The notes under the pieces were generated by a model. It did not search any database and was not told the DNA's origin. It was given only the letters and a program-made list of their open reading frames with translations. The position numbers were made by a program, and so were the translations under genes. From the NCBI GenBank assembly GCA_036501515.1, contig DASYAD010000206.1, positions 1 through 64,000 of the forward strand: a stretch of DNA of 64,000 bases, read 5' to 3'. Every line of letters starts with the position of its first letter. Within the stretch, counting starts at the first letter, position 1. Source of the stretch: Trebonia sp036501515 (GTDB lineage Bacteria; Actinomycetota; Actinomycetes; Streptosporangiales; Streptosporangiaceae). Positions 62,105 through 64,000 of the stretch are shown piece after piece.

Positions 62105-62400
62105 GGCGCTCGATGCTCACGGCCCGGTCGATGACGGCGGCCCGGTCAGCGCACCACGGTCGATGCCGACGCCCCGGTCGGCGCGGTCCGGTTGGCGCCG
62201 GCGGCCCGGTCGGTGCGGTCCCGTCGGTGCCGGCGGCCGGGTTGGCACCGGCGGCCGGGTTGGCACCGGCGGCGCGGTTGGCGCAGCGCGGTTGGCGCAG
62301 CGCGGTTGGCGTCGGCGGTCGTGTTGGCGCCGCGGTCCGGTCGGTGCGGTCCGGTCGGGGTTGGTGGCTACCAGGCCGCGTTTCCGGGGGGCGGCCGGGG
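62105..62400. repeat. GGT/GGC-rich minisatellite
   Basis: Imperfect units such as GGTTGGCACCGGCGGCCG and GGTTGGCGCAGCGC repeated over nearly 300 bp, with local exact tandem copies (62238-62275 and 62274-62304). Confidence 0.75.
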
Positions 62401-62503
62401 GGTTGCCCGGGTGCCGCTGGCGCCGGGCGACTTTACCGGTCCGTCTTGGGGTGCGGGCGCGTCGGGCTGGCGCATGCTAGGGAATTCGAGTAGGTTTTCG
62501 GAT

Positions 62504-62896
62504 ATGAGCGTGCGCTGGTACACGGTCGTCGTTGACTGCCATGACGTGCGGGCCCAGGCCTACTGGTGGGCCAATGTGCTCGGCTTCAACATCGCCTACG
62601 AGGCGGACGACGAGGTGGTGGCCGCGCCGCCGCACCTGATGGACGAGAGCCGGCCGGTCCCCCGCGGCGAGCGCGGGCCAGGTCTGGTCTTCGTGCCGGT
62701 TCCTGAGGCCAAGGAGCTGAAGAACCGGCTGCACATCGACCTCGCGCCAGGGCCTGACGACGACCAGGAAGCCGAGATCAGGCGGCTTCAATCGCTCGGA
62801 GCGCGGCGGGTTGACGTCGGCCAGGCCGGTGCGAGCTGGGTCGTGCTCGCGGATCCCGAGGGCAACGAGTTCTGCGTCCTCACCCCGCGGGACTAG
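62504..62896 (+). CDS. VOC-family (glyoxalase/bleomycin-resistance-like) protein
   Basis: 130 aa from ATG 62504. Paired beta-alpha-beta-beta-beta fold signs: VVVDCHDVRAQAYWWANVLGF at the start, NRLHIDLAP (metal His) in the middle and WVVLADPEGNEFCVLTP at the end. Family includes small-molecule binding and resistance proteins; substrate unknown. Confidence 0.85.
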   Translation: MSVRWYTVVVDCHDVRAQAYWWANVLGFNIAYEADDEVVAAPPHLMDESRPVPRGERGPGLVFVPVPEAKELKNRLHIDLAPGPDDDQEAEIRRLQSLGARRVDVGQAGASWVVLADPEGNEFCVLTPRD

Positions 62897-62932
62897 AGCG
62901 CCGGCCCGACGGCGAAAAATTCTTGGCCGCCG

Positions 62933-62960
62933 TGTCGGATCGGCGGGCGCGCGGTTCGTG
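62933..62960 (+). promoter_or_regulatory. Candidate ECF-type promoter of the DGPF gene
   Basis: TGTCGG (62933-62938), 18-nt spacer, CGTG (62957-62960), about 53 nt before the DGPF gene. From memory this resembles the TGTCGA/CGTC-like promoters reported for ECF42 sigma factors; the match is imperfect. Confidence 0.4.
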
Positions 62961-63012
62961 GCAGTGGTGAGGGGCTTCGAAGCGAGCGCCCCACAACGAG
63001 AAGGAGACTCGC

Positions 63013-63354
63013 GTGAAGTACGTGCTGCTGATCATGAACACGCCGGACCAGCCGGCCCCGGACACCGCCGAGTTCGGCGCCTGGTACGCCGAGATCGGCG
63101 CCTGGTACGAGAAGTGGGGCGCGACCGGCCGCCTGGACGGCGGGCACGTCCTCCAGGGGACGGAAACGGCGAAGACCGTGCGGGCGAACGCGGTGACCGA
63201 CGGCCCGTTCATCGAGACCAAGGAGGTTCTCGGCGGCTACTCGGGAATCGACGCCGACACGATCGACGAGGCCGTCGACATCGCCAAGACCTGGCCGGGG
63301 GTCGACCGCGGCTGGATCAGCATCGAGGTCCGCCCGATCCTCGAGATGGGCTGA
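63013..63354 (+). CDS. DGPF/YCII-related domain protein
   Basis: 113 aa from GTG 63013 with AGGAG 7 nt upstream. MKYVLLIMN start, the hallmark DGPFIETKEVLGGY and the ending ISIEVRPILEM. DGPF proteins are genomic partners of ECF42 sigma factors; here the sigma gene is convergent and 37 nt away. Function of the protein is not known. Confidence 0.9.
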   Translation: MKYVLLIMNTPDQPAPDTAEFGAWYAEIGAWYEKWGATGRLDGGHVLQGTETAKTVRANAVTDGPFIETKEVLGGYSGIDADTIDEAVDIAKTWPGVDRGWISIEVRPILEMG

Positions 63355-63367
63355 GTCCCCGGCACGT

Positions 63368-63388
63368 TCCGGGGGTCGTCCCCCCGGA
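63368..63388. terminator. Bidirectional hairpin between DGPF and sigma genes
   Basis: TCCGGGGG (63368-63375), loop TCGTC, CCCCCGGA (63381-63388). Serves both convergent genes. Confidence 0.65.
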
Positions 63389-63391
63389 GGA

Positions 63392-64000
63392 TTACAGCGA
63401 CAGGCCGCGGGTGAGCAGCTCGCGCTCGGCCGGGTTGGCGGCCAGCGCGAGCGCTCGCTCGCGGACCAGGGCGGCCTCGGTGTCCCGGCCGACGGCGGCC
63501 AGCAGCGCCGCCCGCAGCGCGTGGAACAGGTGGTAGCCGTCGAGGTCGGCCGACAACGGCTCGATCTCGGCCAGCGCCTGCTCGGCGCCGATGGCGTACC
63601 TGGTGGCGACCGCGCGGTTGAGCAGCACCACCGGAGACGGCGCGAGCTGCTGCAGCCGGCTGTACAGCAGCCGGATCTGCCGCCAGTCGGTCTCCTCGTA
63701 GGCCGGGGCCTCCGCGTGCAGCGCGGCGATCGCCGCCTGGACCTGGTAGGGCCCCGGGCGGCGCAGCGCGATCGCGCGGTCAAGGTGGGCCGCGGCCTCG
63801 GCCGCCAGCTCCCGGTCCCACCGGCCGCGGTCCTGTTCGCCGAGCCGGACGATACGGCCCCAGCCGTCGAAGCGGGCGCGGGCGCGGGACTCGTGCAGCA
63901 GGAGCAGCGCGAGGAGGCCGAGCACCTCCGGCTCGCGCGGCATCAGCCGGTGCAGCGTCCTGGTCAGCGCGATCGCCTGGGCGGCGAGGTCGCGGCGCGC
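63392..64000 (-). CDS. ECF sigma factor, ECF42 type, C-terminal part (5' end outside window)
   Basis: 203 codons visible, reading in from the window edge; the sigma-2 and sigma-4 DNA-binding regions are beyond it. What is visible is the long TPR-like C-terminal extension of ECF42 factors: PREPEVLGLLALLLLHESRARAR, then RWDRELAAEAAAHLDRAIAL, GPYQVQAAIAALHAEAPAYEETDW, and SPVVLLNRAVATRYAIG. The convergent DGPF neighbour supports the assignment. Confidence 0.85.
   Translation of the reverse strand, partial: ARRDLAAQAIALTRTLHRLMPREPEVLGLLALLLLHESRARARFDGWGRIVRLGEQDRGRWDRELAAEAAAHLDRAIALRRPGPYQVQAAIAALHAEAPAYEETDWRQIRLLYSRLQQLAPSPVVLLNRAVATRYAIGAEQALAEIEPLSADLDGYHLFHALRAALLAAVGRDTEAALVRERALALAANPAERELLTRGLSL

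Larger units (their letters stand above)
61795..62503. other. Long intergenic region with AT-rich insert and minisatellite
   Basis: No gene supported. 61837-62021 holds an AT-rich segment between 14-bp direct repeats (separate entry). 62105-62400 is a minisatellite (separate entry). Confidence 0.6.

Noticed and set aside
54395..62400. CRISPR array in the repeat-rich gaps
   Set aside because: Repeats are adjacent and degenerate with no unique spacers of constant length, and there are no cas genes.

Overview
The window is very GC-rich, densely coded DNA. It uses GTG and TTG starts freely, has many 4-bp start/stop overlaps, and carries lineage-typical genes: an nSTAND-WD40 protein, a DUF3052-like protein, an ECF42-type sigma factor with a DGPF partner, LLM and PPOX-type proteins, and lipoproteins with Ser-rich linkers. 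All of this points to the chromosome of a large-genome filamentous actinomycete. I cannot name the species; a Streptosporangiales/Treboniaceae-like soil organism is a guess. I see no tRNA, rRNA, CRISPR array, transposase or prophage.

Layout. (1) 1-5.2 kb, minus strand: a xylose-type ABC importer with a lipoprotein binding protein, a single-domain ATPase and two tandem paralogous permeases, behind a clear promoter and palindrome. (2) 5.6-14.4 kb: mixed genes, namely an orphan OmpR-type response regulator, a LysR/EamA divergent pair, a truncated MFS gene, a dienelactone hydrolase, a GT2-like protein, an LLM oxidoreductase and a secreted tannase/feruloyl-esterase. (3) 14.7-42.1 kb: a very large sugar-acid catabolic supercluster. 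It has two arms diverging from back-to-back promoters at 18.7-18.9 kb. The minus arm is crotonase, FAH/MhpD-like, FGGY kinase and KDPG aldolase. The plus arm holds a fused CoA-transferase, UxuA, SDR, epimerase, IlvD/Edd, CaiB/BaiF, an MBL hydrolase, a complete second ABC importer, a mutarotase-like protein, SDR, an SBP-like protein without a signal peptide, Ldh2, an IclR regulator, Fe-ADH, FAH, MhpD, a divergent enolase, an APH-type kinase and a second UxuA.

(4) 42.1-48 kb: a PPOX protein, a small nucleotidyltransferase-fold protein divergent from a 1290-aa HTH-nSTAND-WD40 protein with 14 WD repeats, then a decayed locus. (5) 48-54.4 kb: a GH35 beta-galactosidase operon with a MalEFG-type importer, divergent from a LacI regulator, with two operators spaced 20 bp apart between them. 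(6) 54.5-64 kb: housekeeping and accessory genes (EamA, phosphotransferase, GH26-like lipoprotein, DUF1059, flavoprotein, methyltransferase, DUF3052-like, VOC, DGPF/ECF sigma). They are separated by several unrelated degenerate minisatellites. A 28-codon peptide gene lies here with a near-ideal ribosome binding site and a strong downstream hairpin.

How it may work together: the supercluster combines import, mutarotation, oxidation (two classical SDRs, one extended SDR, Ldh2, Fe-ADH), dehydration (two UxuA, IlvD/Edd, an enolase homologue), and cleavage by aldolase or by FAH/MhpD hydrolase. Unusually for sugar-acid catabolism it also contains two CoA-transferases and a crotonase. Each gene is clear at family level; the actual substrate is not readable from the sequence. 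Two further oddities are a dispersed repeat ('VSELASE' repeat) sitting at gene ends and starts at 14.5 and 29.9 kb, and a 157-bp AT-rich segment flanked by a 14-bp direct repeat at 61.8-62.0 kb.
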